64,000 bases of DNA from Camphora micrantha (GCA_003546025.1 QPKB01000008.1:43558625-43622624); one strand, 5' to 3'. Positions 47,855 to 60,792 are shown, numbered from the stretch's first letter. A program made the numbers and translations. Notes: a model not told the origin generated them from the sequence alone.

Positions 47855-50500
47855 TCTTGCGGTGAGGACAGTCTCAATGGGTCTCAAAATTGAGCTTGGT
47901 GGCAGCTCAGAGATCAGAGAGTGGAGGAAGAAGATCGGCAGTGGGCCCCACAAGGTTTGGATTTTGAATGTGTGTGTGTATTCTGATGTGGCCCATCTGT
48001 AATAGGATCCTGACCATAGTTATTGATGGCAATAGAAAAAATGGTTCATATTAGGGTTTCCAAGCTGTGTAGTGCAGTGTAGCTCAGCTTGGAATGGATG
48101 TGAGTGTGCAAGTTAGTGCTGAGTTCAAGTTTATCAAGGGTCGCAAATAAAAAAGAATTCAGGTCTTTTAATTTACGATTCAAATCATTCAATACTCACA
48201 TATAAATAATAAAACTCAAGACGTAAAATTTCATACTAGATGCTCATAGATTTTGAGAAACATGTGAAAAATATAAAAAATAATAAGATCCCATTTTCTG
48301 ACTATCTGCACTTTTGTCGGCCTCCAATTCATTATCAAATCTATTAAACATTGATTAATAGTGAACCCTAATGCATGACTCTTGGATTTGAGAAATATGC
48401 CAGCAAGAGAACAATAATTTAGGGCATGCTTGATTAAACATCTTAAAAGTTAAAAGTGTTCCTTTTCTTCTAAACCTAGCTTCTAAAAAGCTAAATTTTA
48501 AAGTAACTTTTTAAAAAAAAAAAAAAAAAAAGGAGGCTTCATTGAGTTTTTTCTTCACACACTTTCTAAAAGCAAAGCATCCAAGGTTGTTTGATCGCAA
48601 CATATAAAAAGAGCAGCTTTTATAATATTATAATAAATAAATAAATTCTTATAATGAAAATAATTAGATTATATAAAACCATCAATGAGTATAAACTGGA
48701 TTCACATAAAATCTTATGTGTCATGTGTCATGGGCATCAGTGATACTGATATCATTATCTAATTTGGGTTAATCAATGCATGATTTGATTCTTCTTCTTC
48801 ATGTAAAGGCTTATTTGCAAGATCCGAATCACTCAAAACATAGAATTATTCTAATGGTTCTAAAGAGAAATTTCACTAAAATGAAGGTTGGGGCCGCAAT
48901 TTGATTGCTTGCATGTAAAACACTACCATTTTTTCTCCCTTTGAATTTTGTATTGTATTCACTTTTAACAATTGATCAATTAAGATAATTGGACTTACAT
49001 TAGAGTGAAATATATATGATTTGGCAACAATGCACAGGACGATCTTTGCTGTTGGGAGAATTGGATTTCATAAATACACCCCACAAATGGATAAGAACAA
49101 AGGGAGGTGGTAAAACCCAAAACTTACCTTCATACTCCCCACAAAAGAAAAAGAAGAAAAAAAAATAGTTGAAAACTAAATCGATCAAGACTTACTTTCT
49201 TAGAAAGACTCATTTTGAGTTTTTAACCTTCTATTCTTATAACCCCTTCAAAATTTTTAAAAGCCTCTAACTAAACGAACTTTTATCGCTTTTGGACTTT
49301 TCAAAAGTCAAGATACCCAATAAAACACCTTCAGAAAGCCATCCAAGCCCATCCTTAACCCCACTTTCTGATTTTCAAGACTTTTGCAGGCACCAAAATT
49401 ATGACGCCAACCATTCACTAGGAACAGCATCATCTGGACCTCTCGCACCAACCCAAATTTAACACAAACCCAACTTTTACCCACCGTTGAATTGAGAGCC
49501 GAGAAAAAATTATACATTCTAAAACCATTAAACTCGAATGCCATGGTTGAAAGAGCTATGATGATCTATTGGAGTTAATATTTTGTAAATCACTAGGTCT
49601 CTCATTGAGATCTTTCCATCGCCAAACTCCTCACGAACGGCATGGCACTAGGTGACAGACTTTCATTCTCTTAGTAGTTTATCACAGTAATCTCTTAAGA
49701 GAGCTCAGCCCATAATGAAGACCCCATCATATCATCCATATAAAATCCATCAGCCTAACTCTCCTCGTAGGCTAGTCTACCCTTAAAAACAAAAAACATC
49801 ATTTCGTCTATTCTTACTACTTCCCATTTCAAGTGGAGTTGCTATCAAAGAAACTATGGAGTGACTAATCAAAAACTGGAGACATACAAAGGAACCATCA
49901 AATTTATCACTTACAAATGATTGCCCACACTCCAACCTCCAAAAAAAAAAATAAAAAGCCAACAATCTGCCCATGAAGTTCTTTTACACATGATCCCTCA
50001 CTCCCAACACTATGATAAACTAAAAACATCTTACCCATAAAGTTGTACTGCTTCACTTTCAACCCAAGAAACTAATTCACAGGGTATCAAGGTCAGCCAT
50101 CTCATCTCAAAATACTACTCTTATCGTTTGAAACTCATCAATCAAGGCAATACTATTACTAATGTATGTCACAACTCACAACATTATATAGGAATAAGTA
50201 CCCCCTCCAATACCATCATCCCTTGATTTGACATACAAGGTTAACCTGTTCTCGACGGCTAAGAACAGCAACAACGCTCACAGAATGCTATCAAACGAGG
50301 GTAATGCTGGTCACATGCTAATATCGCAGTACTAAGTCGTTTAAAATTTGGTCAGCAAGTGGTTACATTGGAGCTGCATCACCCCATTATGTGCCACCAT
50401 TTCCCTGGATGGAGCTTCCCTTTTTTCAATCTGACAGAGAGGATGACATTGACCATAACAGTGGCTAGCATTTGGAGATGATCACAACTCACAAGTCACT
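47855..50500. other. Intergenic spacer, AT-rich
   Basis: No gene recognised. At 48419-48602 and 49196-49330 there are AAAGCTTTT-like and ATTAAACA/TGTTTAAT-like words that could be arms of an old DNA transposon, but the ends do not pair well enough to call. The antisense frame at 49544-49308 has no motif. Confidence 0.35.
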
Positions 50501-53088
50501 AGCAGTTGTTGAAATGAGAAGCAGTATTAACTAAATGCACTATGTCACAAAGCCAGCACTCTTGTCCTCTATTTTCCCCCATCATTTGGCTTCAAAGAAG
50601 ATGAAGATCATAATGATGATAAAGAAAAAGATTAGTCGAACATATAACCCAGAAAAACGAAGAATGAAATATACAACATTGACCCAGCCGATTAACAAGC
50701 CTGTGCCAAAAGCACCCTGAATCTGCACCACGACAAAGATCACCTACAAACAGAGACATGGCAATTAAGATCAGAGAAGTTCTAAACGTGTTTTGACTTG
50801 TATTTATCATGGAGAAGTGTCCATTGTAGAGAAGCAAACACTTACACAAAATGGTTTGGCTCACCAAACTCCCCGCTCCTCTGAATATACACAGGTGCAT
50901 TTGTCATTATCATTAGTAAATATGGCAGCCAAAGGGAAGCTACCATCAAAATATCCCTGTGGTAGAACAAAAAAATTGAGGTCAGCAACCATAAGTGATG
51001 CAAACAAGTCCCAAATCAATAAAACCAACATTGCCTGGAGTGTAACCAGGTTGGATACAATTCAGGTCAATGTGGTCTCGGGCCAAGAACCAGACGTTAT
51101 CGTCTGTGCGTGAGAGCGGCCAAAGTGCACAAGGACAACATGCATATAAGGTCAAAGTGCATAAGGATTAAGGATGGCATGCACATGCTGTGTAAAATGT
51201 TCAGTTACAAGAGCCAACTATGGGCAACAGCAATAGAAGAAGAAAAAACGAAGGATATCATATGTTTGGAACATTCACAAGGGCATCAAAACAGCCCAGT
51301 ATTGGAAACTAAAGGATTACAAGTTCAAGGAACTAAAAAATGGGGGAAAGTACCAAAAACTTTATATGTAGTATGAGAAAAGACACGTTAGAATGTAAAG
51401 TAACAGAGTGCATGAACATATATAGGGCCAATTGGAAAAACAGAATTCCCACCAAGGACCAAAATGATGGGATAAGGCTACATTGCCAGTGGAGAATTAA
51501 TCCTCTGTTGCAATGGTGACTAGTCTGAGCATAGTCGAAGAGGTACCTAGTCCAAGGGGATCATTTCAACATGTAGTTTTTTGCGGATGAATGTCATATA
51601 GGATATATCATCCCCTAATGAACCGTGACTTTTTCCTTTTTGAGTACTAAAAATCCATCCCTTGTAGCCACAAATAAGTATCTTTGCACCCTCACTCACA
51701 TACAGAAGAAAGTAGTTGCTCAAGTCAGCAATATGTATTTTAATCTTAGGGAAATAGTAGTGGTACGTTCTGTTTAGTTACCAGCAACACGTATTTTAAC
51801 CTTTCAAGGGATGTATACCAGCTGTACAATGAGATTCAGTTACCACATGTCTTTGTAGAATCTGTCTCCCAGCCATGCCAACATGGAATGTGCTTGCCAA
51901 ATCTACACCATAGCAGGGCATCATATGACATAGCACAGGTAGGGAAGAATAACCAAGGGCTATTCTCCAAGCCAAAGGTTTAGGATAGATTGTCTATGTC
52001 TCACACCAAAGACGAGAAAACTCAAGTGAGAAAAAAAATCAGAATTCAATTCAACTTGCAATGCTCGATTAACAGGATTACATCTCTTTTAACAGGCAAG
52101 TCTATGCCTTAAATTGGAAAACAAATCTCAATAAAAATAGAAACTCTTAATTAGTTCTAAATCTCAGCAATTACTAAAAATCAGGAAATTCAAAGAAATC
52201 TACTAGAAAATTGCAAAATAGGGAAAGAGTCATGGCGACATGTATTGGATGGTTTTTCCTTCTTTACTGGGCCTTGTTGGACTTGGACCTTAGGGAATAT
52301 ACCCTTGGGCAGGGCCCATTATTCTGGCCTGCATCATCATACTTTAAAATATGGTCTGTAAAACAACAATCTAACATGTTTCGACAGCTTCTTCCAAGTC
52401 TTGTATTGATCTACCCTTTGGAGCTGCTTCCAACACTACAATTATTCCACAGGCAAGCCAGCTAAATGATACAAGGGAACAATGAAAATGATGGTGATCT
52501 TGATGAACAATGTACACAATAAATGTACTCTGAAAATTGGGTTGCCCCTCAACTGACTAAATAATTCGACTCGTAAGATTTTTTTTTTTATCAGTAAAAC
52601 CCGAAGAATTTTCAAGTGTGTTCACATTCAAGCGTTAGAACCACCCAGGCCATATCAATATGCGTGACATATCCGATTAAAACGACCCGGATAAAAGATA
52701 TGGAGACAGCAATTTCTACAGGTGGGATACACTAACAGGTAGTATACAATCTCCCATTATATATTGTACCTTTACCTTCAATCATGTACGATCAAAGAAA
52801 TCTAGAACAGTCAAAATGATCAATGTGTTCAAATTGGGAAGGCCCTCAGCTGACCAAATTATTCAAATGCCAAAAAAAAAAAAATTCTTTCTTTTTTACC
52901 AGTAACACCCAAAGAAGTTTTAAGTCTTCGCGTTCAAGCATTAAAATGAGCCAGGCCATATCAATATGCACGACATATCTGAGAAAAAAAATTTTTGAAT
53001 AAAAGATAACTTGAGTATAAAGGATAAACAAAAAGAAGGGCGATAGATGAAAAATTCTCACCAGATATCAGTTCAATGCTTCAAGACT
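50501..53088 (-). other. Region downstream of the UBP26-like gene, possible UTR exons
   Basis: After the UBP26-like stop at 53089 a GTGAGA donor-like site at about 53061 hints at a spliced 3' UTR. Exon-like segments with plausible splice signals occur on the minus strand at about 50886-50846 and 50742-50590, but they code for nothing I recognise, so their status is open. A direct duplication lies at 52526-53007. Confidence 0.3.
52526..53007. repeat. Direct duplication, ~300-bp offset
   Basis: Segments at about 52526-52698 and 52829-53007 share AAATTGGG, CCTCA-CTGAC-AAAT-ATTC, CAGTAA-ACCC-AAGAA, TTCAAGC-TTA and CAGGCCATATCAATATGC in the same order. The second copy abuts the last UBP26-like exons. 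Confidence 0.75.
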
Positions 53089-54146
53089 TCATCGCTCCTG
53101 TAACATAAAGTTTTACATCACAGACAGGCCTACCATCAAGGAAAGATGCGAAAGAAAGGATGCTACTTGTACCTGAGACGTGATGCCTGATGTTAAAAGA
53201 GTTCCCCGAAAGCCTTCCTCAGTCTGCCAGTCTTCCTTGTGGTCTGAAAGCTCATCTGCATAGCATTGAGGGCCAAGAGAAAGAGGTGGGGGTGGGGGAG
53301 AAAGAAAGAAAGAAAAATGAATCACATAAGTACACTGGTCGATTACATCTAACACAACAATAAAGCAAAAACAGTCTGGTCATTCAAACAGGGTTCAGCA
53401 TCCTGCAGTATTTCTAATGCATTAAAGAAATGACTAAATTTTTGTTAGTGCCCTTTATGGCAAATGTGAAATGATTACATTTGTGTGTTTGACCATTGAA
53501 AAATGACGATATGTTGCCATAAAGAGATTCCCACATATCCAAGAGAAATCAGCATAGTGGAGCTTAATGCTGTCAAGGTAGACAATCATGTCAAAACTAC
53601 ACCCATGAGTTGCTGCCAGCCCAAACATCAACCATAACAGAGTGGTAATCAACATCAGGCTGTTGTTTGTCACATTAGAATACAATGTCATGTGGATTGG
53701 ACCCGACAGTCACTCTCGATGACAAGTGGGCTAGAACAGACAATTTACAAAGAATACAAGGGATGCAACAATTTACCCATCTGACATGATCATTTCTCCT
53801 GGAAGCAGATTAAACAAAAACATAAAAATGCGCTTTTCTTTTCCCCTTTCATCTTCTCAGTTAAATCCAAAAAAAATAAAAAAAATGAAAGTAATCATGC
53901 CATCTAACTGGGTGTCTCAATCAACTCTGAAATTCTCCTAGAGATCATATGAGGATTTATATTGGTTTCCTGATCATTTTATTTTCACAAGAATGCTTAA
54001 TTACCAGCTATATCACGATTTTCATATATCTCTGTGTCCGCAACCCATAGGACATCTCCAGGAAATATATTCATGTCAGCCAAAGTAGCAGATTCACCTT
54101 CAATTTCTGTGGAGCCTTTGTGAAGTTTCTGGTTCTCCTTAACCAC
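53089..54146 (-). CDS. UBP26: UBP26-like ubiquitin-specific protease, C-terminal exons only (partial)
   Basis: Three exons fit: 54146-54005, 53255-53173 and 53097-53089, with phases 0, 1 and 0. The first encodes VVKENQKLHKGSTEIEGESA, then TLADMNIFPGDVLWV and ENRDIA; the second DELSDHKEDW and EEGFRGTLLTSGITSQ; the last only two residues (ER) and a stop. These match the C-terminal ubiquitin-like region and tail of plant UBP26, a nuclear histone H2B deubiquitinase in Arabidopsis. The catalytic domain is not in the window: no earlier exon is visible on the minus strand up to 64000, which is filled with transposons. So the gene either has an intron longer than 9.8 kb here or is a fragment. The two-codon last exon is inferred; reading through the donor would instead add about 20 unrelated residues. 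Confidence 0.7.
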
Positions 54147-54543
54147 CTGTAAATAATTTTGGGATGTCAAAAAAAATGAAAGCAGTAAAACTAATCGCTT
54201 CAAATAGAAAGTCAAATGATCTAATTTACAAGAACATGATTGGAATAAAAGTGGCGACAGTAAAACCCATTCTATGGACAATCACCACAGATGTTATTAG
54301 TGGAAATATGAAAATAAAAATCACCAGCTGTGGTGAACTTATGGATCCGCTTGTAGAAATTACATAAGCATAGCAATTGTAGAAATTCCAAAATTTAGAA
54401 ATTTATGGAATTTCCCTTGGTGCCTTTTCTGTTTGGCAGCACCAGGAATTTAAGTCTGGAATTAGAATTTGGAAGAGCTTTAGAATTTCTCAATTAATAT
54501 AAATTGGAATTGGTCAGGACCTCAGCAAATGGCCCTAACAATT

Positions 54544-56079
54544 GCCATTGCCAGGAGGGACAGCTGCCTGCACTGTATTTAGGGATGCCTTTATGCTTGG
54601 GGCGGGTTACTAAATCTCTATAGAATCCGATGATAGAAAGGTTCGAGAGAAAGTTGTCTACATGGAGCGCTAACTATTTATCCATCGGAGGACGGGTTAC
54701 CCTGATCAAGACAGTTTTGTCTAATCTGCCAGTATAATGCTTCTCCCCTTTCAAATGACTGGTCACAGTCATTAAAAGATTAGAAAGATTGCAGAGAGAA
54801 TTCCAATGGCACTGAAGTAGCAATCATAAAAAGTTCCATCTGGCGGATAGGGACTCCATTTGTAAACCCAAGGAAAGTGGAGGTTTGGGAATCAGGTCTC
54901 TCAAGAAGATGAATCAAGCCCTATTGGGCAAGTGTTCATGGAGGATAGGAGATGGAACGGACGACCTATGGACGGAGGTGTTGGATAGGAAATACAGCCT
55001 TCCAAGGCATGGATGGGATATCCAGGAAGCCCCAACAAAATTGTCCGCAATTTGGAAAGGAATCCTCTCGGTAAAGAGCCTCCTCAAGGAGAACATTAAA
55101 ATTCAGATTGGCTCTGGGGAGTCGATCCTCTTTTGGAAAGACTGATGGGCTGGAGACGGGATTTTGGGCGATCAGTTCCCTGATTTTTTTTTAAGTGTGC
55201 CAAGGATAAGGATGCTAAGGTCGAATCATATATGACAAGAACCGGCGACCAGGGGGTTTGGAGTCCTATTTTAAGGAGGAACCTAAAGGAAAATGAAGAA
55301 GCCCAACTAATCTTGCCCCTCAACCTTCTCAACGGGATGTGCGGAGGGGAGGACACTAGGGTGCGGGCCGCCTCTAAAAATGGGACATTCTCCCTCTCTT
55401 CTTTCTTTCGGCTTTATCTAATAGTCCGAGGGGGAGAAGCAAGGTTTGCAACATCTGGAAGTTGAAGGCTTCTCCTAGGGTGGTTATTTTCGGGCGGTTG
55501 GCGCTCAAGAAAAGAAATTCTTACTATGGATAATCTAAGGAGGAAGGGGATGATCGTCGTTAATGGCTGTCCCATGTTCGTACGAGATGAGGAATCTGTG
55601 GATCACCTCATGTTGAACTGTACAATTGCCCAGTCTATTTGGAGGACGGTGGTTGGGTGGTTTGACTGTTGTTGGGTCTTCCCTAAGCCTCTCATAGAGT
55701 TGTTCCAGGCTTGGAAGCCTCCAATTGGGGATCCCAGGGGAAAAGAAACGTGGAGCTTGACATTCTAAGCGGTGCTTTGGATAGTGTGGAAGGAAAGGAA
55801 CTCAAGATGCTTCGAAGGGGTTCTATCCAGCGTTAACAGCTTGGTGGAGAAAACTAAGTTCTTAGTTGCTCTCTGGGTGTCTGTTAGCCCGGCTTCTAGA
55901 GATTACTCCAGAGATCAGATAATGTGCCACTGGAAGGAGATAGCCTTTTCATGTGCTAGGCCATAGGCTTTTTGTTTTGTGTGTTCCTGTTTTCCTGGTT
56001 TGCTTGTCAGTGCTCATCTCTTGTACTGATTGCTTTCATTAATACAAGTAGCCATTCAAAAAAAAAAAAGCCATTGCCA
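54544..56079 (+). mobile_element. 5'-truncated L1 LINE with 10-bp TSD
   Basis: Flanked by GCCATTGCCA at 54544-54553 and 56070-56079, with a poly(A) run at about 56058-56069. Plus-strand coding remnants in order: ERKLSTWSANYLSIGGRVTLIK, ALLGKCSWRIGDGTDDLW (54924 on), a zf-RVT region GCPMFVRDEESVDHLMLNC with AQSIWRTVVGWF, and VWKERNSRCFEG. The first cysteine spacing of the zinc motif is altered (GCPMFV). Several frame breaks. Same family as the L1 at 4634-12562, lacking endonuclease and catalytic RT. It lies antisense inside the UBP26-like upstream intron. Confidence 0.85.
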
Positions 56080-56686
56080 TCATTCTAAAGACACATTGTT
56101 AAATTTTGCTAGGAAGTCAGAACAATCACTGCATGTTTACACAGGAATCATTATTCATTAGTATTTGTTGCTTTGGTAAAAAATACATAGTAAACACAAG
56201 GCAAACTGCATTTGGGTTTTGGAAGCACCAAATCAGCAATAACTGTGGTCAAAGATTCCAAGAAGCACAGAATTTGCTACAAAAACAGCCCCAAAGCTTG
56301 ATAGTCATTGTTTACAGTTTCTTGAGAAAAGCTGCTTTATATTTTGTTGCTAAATGTGAAAATTAGATAATCTGATCACAAAGCAAAGTGCATTTTAGGC
56401 AGAGAAATTGTGATGAAAAGGAGATGATTAAATCTGTCTTAACTAGGGAGAGTAAGACAGATGACAGATTTAGTAGAATAGAGGTACATATGAGAGATCA
56501 CGAGACAACGTTATAGGTATTCCACAAAACAAAGTCAAATACTGAGTACACATCAGATTTCTACTTGTCAGCAGCTCAAACAAAATTGACAGAAACAGAA
56601 GAGCACACGATTCAATGTCATCTGATCTCCATGGTCTTTGGAATTGCATTTTATTACAGTTGGTTATATAAAAAAGTACATACCGA

Positions 56687-56918
56687 TATGCACTTGAGGT
56701 TGAAGAGATTACAAACTATCACCAGTGAAATCAAGGAAAGAAAAAGTGAAGTGTGCAGAAAGCTACTTCTCCATCTGTGACTTCACAAAAGGCTTCAAAG
56801 GGTATGCACTTGAGGCTGAAGAGATTACAAACTATCACCAGTGAAATTAAGGAAAGAAAAAGTGATGTGCGCAGAAAGCTACTTCTCCATCTGTGACTTC
56901 ACAAAAGGCTTCAAAGGG
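56687..56918. repeat. Tandem duplication, 116-bp unit
   Basis: Units 56687-56802 and 56803-56918 begin TATGCACTTGAGG and end CTTCAAAGGG; they differ at only a few positions, so the duplication is recent. Confidence 0.9.
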
Positions 56919-57572
56919 TCCACAGACATTGGAATAAAAGGCTCCCAGAAAGCCAATTGCCAGTGGAGAAACAGTACAGTACTGGTGCCACAACCAAGAC
57001 ATTAAGCTTTTGAGTGCCCAAACAAAGAATGCTAATATTGCAAAAAACCAGGTTACTAATGAGACAAAAAAAAAACACAAAACATGATGACAATTCTAAC
57101 TCTAGATGAGTTTGATGAAGACAGAATCACTTAGGGATTAAGTCGCATGGAGATGTATGAACTCTAGGTGGGTATGCAAAACGGTAGTATTCAGGTCAGG
57201 TCCACAGTGGATCTGTGGACCTGGACACAATTTAGCTTATATATCCGGGCCTCAAGCCAACACCAGGCTCAAATCTATAGATAAATAGATTAATTGGTAC
57301 AGTACTAGAATTTCAGATCATGCTTGTAACAAAATGAGCAGCCACCACTTGAGCTAGAAGCACTTTTGAGGTTCATTCTCAAATAATATATTACTAATAT
57401 CAGATTATTAATGTAGGGTAACCTTCTGCTAAGAAGTATCCTCTCGGATTGCGTAAGACTCTAAGCCCCTAGTGGGACCCAATTGTGATGCACGCTAATA
57501 ATACGAGGATAGTGTGATGGAAAGTTCTCATTATGAGTATGAAGGGGCAGTCTCATTGAGGCTCAAATAATA
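56919..57572. other. Spacer or intron sequence, no feature recognised
   Basis: No coding motif or bounded element. A short inverted repeat GGTCCACAG-TGGATCTGTGGACC is present near 57199-57222. Confidence 0.4.
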
Positions 57573-59112
57573 TATACTAGCAAAATAACCCATGCTGAGC
57601 ATGGGTATGTACATGCATTGCAAAAATATTCATATGTTGAAAATTAAACATTCATCCATTGTAGAGACGGAGATAAAAAAAAATTACTTAATAACTTTTA
57701 TAAATTAAAGATCCATAAAATTGGAGAACTGTGAGTATAAGGAAAAAGAAAACAAAAACAAATGAAAAACGAAAAAAAGAACGCCAAAAGTTGGAATCAT
57801 ATTTTCCATGTCCACATCTTGGTCAACTAAATATAGACCTGTGCAAAATCCAAGATGGGGCACCAGCATGGTTTTTATACATTTTCCGATGAATACTATA
57901 TTAGTCATTATGCATTGAGTTTTCAAATAATCATCACCTGCTAATCTTATCCCTAACTTTTAGAAAGAAAACAAAGAAAAGGTTATGAGAGTCCCTGTTT
58001 CCGTAATCCAACAAATTGGCAGAGAAAAGGAATAGGAGAATTGGGGTAGAAAGGGAATAGAAGAGATAAAGAGTTTTTACAGAAAGGGAGAAGTGAAACT
58101 CTGAAAAGTGGAGAGTAGACGTGAGTGGTTCCATGAGATAAGTAGGTGGTTGCATGAGATAAGAAGTGGGGAGAACATCGAACATTTTAGACAAAGATGG
58201 GATAACTTATAGTCAAAATTACAATCAACAGTCAAAATGAAATAAAGAAAAACACCCTTGGCTTTAATATATTATAACTAGCAAAAGACACATGTGCTAA
58301 GCACGGGCATCATCATCATCAAAGCCTTGTACCAAATATGTTTGTACAAAACAAACAATATAAATAAAAATTATTTTAAATTAAATTCTCATATGTTAAA
58401 AGACTAAAAAAAAATTATAATTAAACTATAAGTAAATTACGACTATAAATAAACACTTTTTGAAGGTTTACTGTAACTATTCATGTTATATATCCAACCA
58501 CTGGGCACATATATTACAGAAGGGCCTCAGTCTTTTGACACCCTCGTCTCCACAAACGATAATCAATGAAAAAAAAAATGTTAATATCAGTCTTATTGGT
58601 TTGAAATTAGATTTTGAAGTCTCTGATTACAAAAGTATGAAGAAAGCCGATTCAATTTATTTATCTACAATTTAGCTTCACAAAATTTAGAGTAGAGCAT
58701 ATGTAACGATCATCTCAAAAGCCTGACCATCTGTGCTTAAAGCATCTAAAAGATCAAAAATAGTAATAGGAATACTAACAGGGGTAACATTCAAAAAATA
58801 TAATTAATTTTATGAATACCATAAATAATGTCCAACAAGTGTCAATGTTCAAAAAAAGTTACAAGACCACATGTGGCTAGGCCGCTAGGTCCCCACCCCA
58901 TCTAACTACTTTTGCCATTTTTTAATAAATTTTTACGTAGAAGTGTTGTGATGTGTAGTGGTTAGGTTAGGTGCCCTAAATGGCAATGTCATGAGCTCAA
59001 CCCTCACAACCTATATATTATAGCTTATTACCAAATCTCCAAAAAAAATTCAAACTTGAAAGAAATCCAGCCAAGATCAAGAACGCTCATCTTTAATATA
59101 TTATAATTAATT
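57573..59112. mobile_element. Two adjacent copies of a non-autonomous ACTAGCAAAA element
   Basis: Copy A (about 57573-58268) and copy B (about 58269-59112) start with ACTAGCAAAA-A-C-CATG-T-AGCA-GGG, share TTCTCATATGTT/ATTCATATGTTGAAAA sequence shortly after, and end CTTTAATATATTATAA. Neither codes for a protein. The class is not certain; similar sequences are frequent in plant introns. Copy B contains the RTE 3' fragment at 58307-58340. Confidence 0.5.
58307..58340 (-). mobile_element. RTE LINE 3'-end fragment
   Basis: CATCATCATCAAAGCCTTGT on the plus strand is the reverse complement of the RTE terminus seen at 60565-60587. Only about 30 bases are recognisable. Confidence 0.45.
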
Positions 59113-59128
59113 AATTAATTTATACTGA

Positions 59129-60602
59129 GATATATGGTATTTAGCTTGTGCATAGTTGGTGTAGATTTGTGTTTGTTTTAGCATTTAGATTGCATTAGTA
59201 TTAGTTCATATTTTCTGAAATTGATTAGTGTTTAATTAATTCATTTTCGGATTTAAAAAAAAAACAAAAGAGAGAACTCCCAAATTTTAAGTTGTTTAGA
59301 TAACACTTTTAGAGTTGCTAGACTTTAAATTTTTGCTTACTTGATATAAAAAACTATATCAACTATCGTGGGATTAAATTTATGATTCATACTATGAAGC
59401 TATGGGAGAGAGTAATGGAGCAAAGACTTAGGCAGAAGACCAAGATATTTGAAAATAAATTTGGTTTTATACCAGAGAGGTCAACGATGTAAGTTATGTT
59501 CTCACTCAGGCAATTAATGGAAAAATATCAAGCGAAGAGGAAAAATCTGCATATGATCTTCATCGATCTAGAAAAAGCCTACGACAAGGTACTCAGAGAT
59601 TTAATTTGGTGGTTTTTAACTAAAGGGAATGTTCCAAAATGTTATATTGAAATTATTAAAGACATGTATGCAAGAGCAATAACGAGTGTGAAAACAATTT
59701 GTGGAGAGGCGGGAGTTCCCAGTGACTATAGGTTTGCACAGGTGTCAGTTGTAAGCCCTTACCATGGGGAGAACTACCTTGGTGCATGTTATTTGTATAT
59801 GATATCGTGTTGGTAGATGAATCAAGAGATAGTATGAATGTAAAACACGAGAGATAGCGAAAGGCTTTAGAATCCAAAGGCTTTAAAATAAGCCATACCA
59901 AGAAAGAATATACCGATTGTAACTTCAATGGGCATATAAAAAGAGCTGAAACTATTACGAGAATTGAAGACCATGAGATACCACAAAATGCTTTTTTCCA
60001 CTACCTTGACTCTATAATTAGTAAGGATGGGGAGATTAATTATGATGTCAAACGTAGGATTAAACCGGGATGGTTGAAGTGGAGACTTGCTTCTAGAGTG
60101 CTTTGTGACTGACAAACACCAACAAGATTGAAGGAAAAATTTTATAGGACGGCGATTAGACTAGTTATGACCTATGGAGCTAAATGTTGGCCAATCAAGA
60201 AGCAACATATGCACAAAATGGATGAAGCAGAGATGAGAATGTTGAGGTGGATGTGTGGTAAAACTAGAAAGGATAAAATTAGAAATTAGCGTTTTTTAGA
60301 GCATTTGGCAACAATAGGGGATAAAATTAAAAAAACCCTTTTGAGATGGTTTGGGCATCTCCAATGCAGGCCAGCAACGGCGCCGGTAAGGAAACGTTTA
60401 GCTATGAAGGTTGATGGCCCACTAAGGGGAGGGGTAGGCCAAAGAAGACGTGGATGGAGGTAGTAAAAATAGATATGAAAAGGTGTAATTTATCTGAGGA
60501 TTTGGCTCTAGATAGATCAGAATGGAGAAATAGAATTCATGCAGCCGACCCTAATGCAGTTGGGACAAGGCTTTGATGATTGATGATGATATATGGTATT
60601 TA
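59129..60602 (+). mobile_element. Truncated RTE-type LINE with 15-bp TSD
   Basis: Perfect 15-bp duplications GATATATGGTATTTA flank it at 59129-59143 and 60588-60602. The 3' end is a short GATGATTGATGATG repeat, not poly(A), as in the RTE clade. Coding remnants start near 59370 (IKFMIHTMKLWERVMEQRL), then LRQLMEKYQAKRKNLHMIFID, LEKAYDKVLRDLIWW and, after breaks, ESKGFK, HYLDSIISKDGEIN and NRIHAADPNAVGTRL at the end. The first ~225 bases are not coding. Confidence 0.85.
59370..60570 (+). pseudogene. RTE reverse transcriptase remnant
   Basis: The longest frame, 59496-59816, has the RT palm motif FIDLEKAYDKV with its aspartate. A deletion after VSPY removes the stretch leading to the second catalytic box, and the box itself reads FVYDIVLVDES-like in the next frame instead of the usual FADD, so the enzyme is dead. 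Further frameshifts and a TAG-containing stretch follow. It is a non-functional copy. Confidence 0.8.
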
Positions 60603-60792
60603 TAGTTTATACATATCACAATTGTACACAGGTATTTGGGTAGGGACCTGCCTATACCTAGACCCAACCCTCGAAAGAGTCTTAACATTTTTCGCATTGA
60701 ATCCTCAGCAGAACTGGGAAATAAGAAGTCCATTGACATCCTTACCTCTGAGCAAGGGTTTGATGGTGCAATTAACGCACAAGTCAAGACAA

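Noticed and set aside
48419..49330. Large DNA transposon bounded by ATTAAACA-like ends
   Set aside because: The inverted-end match is weak and no target duplication could be found.
50590..50742. Very hydrophobic minus-strand frame after a TTTGTAG acceptor
   Set aside because: Looks like a membrane protein tail but matches no family I know and would lie in the UTR region of the UBP26-like gene; T-rich DNA alone can produce it.
56847..57080. Possible upstream UBP26 exon on the minus strand
   Set aside because: Translation (CEVTDGEVAF) does not match the expected pre-UBL motif, and the sequence is part of a 116-bp tandem duplication.
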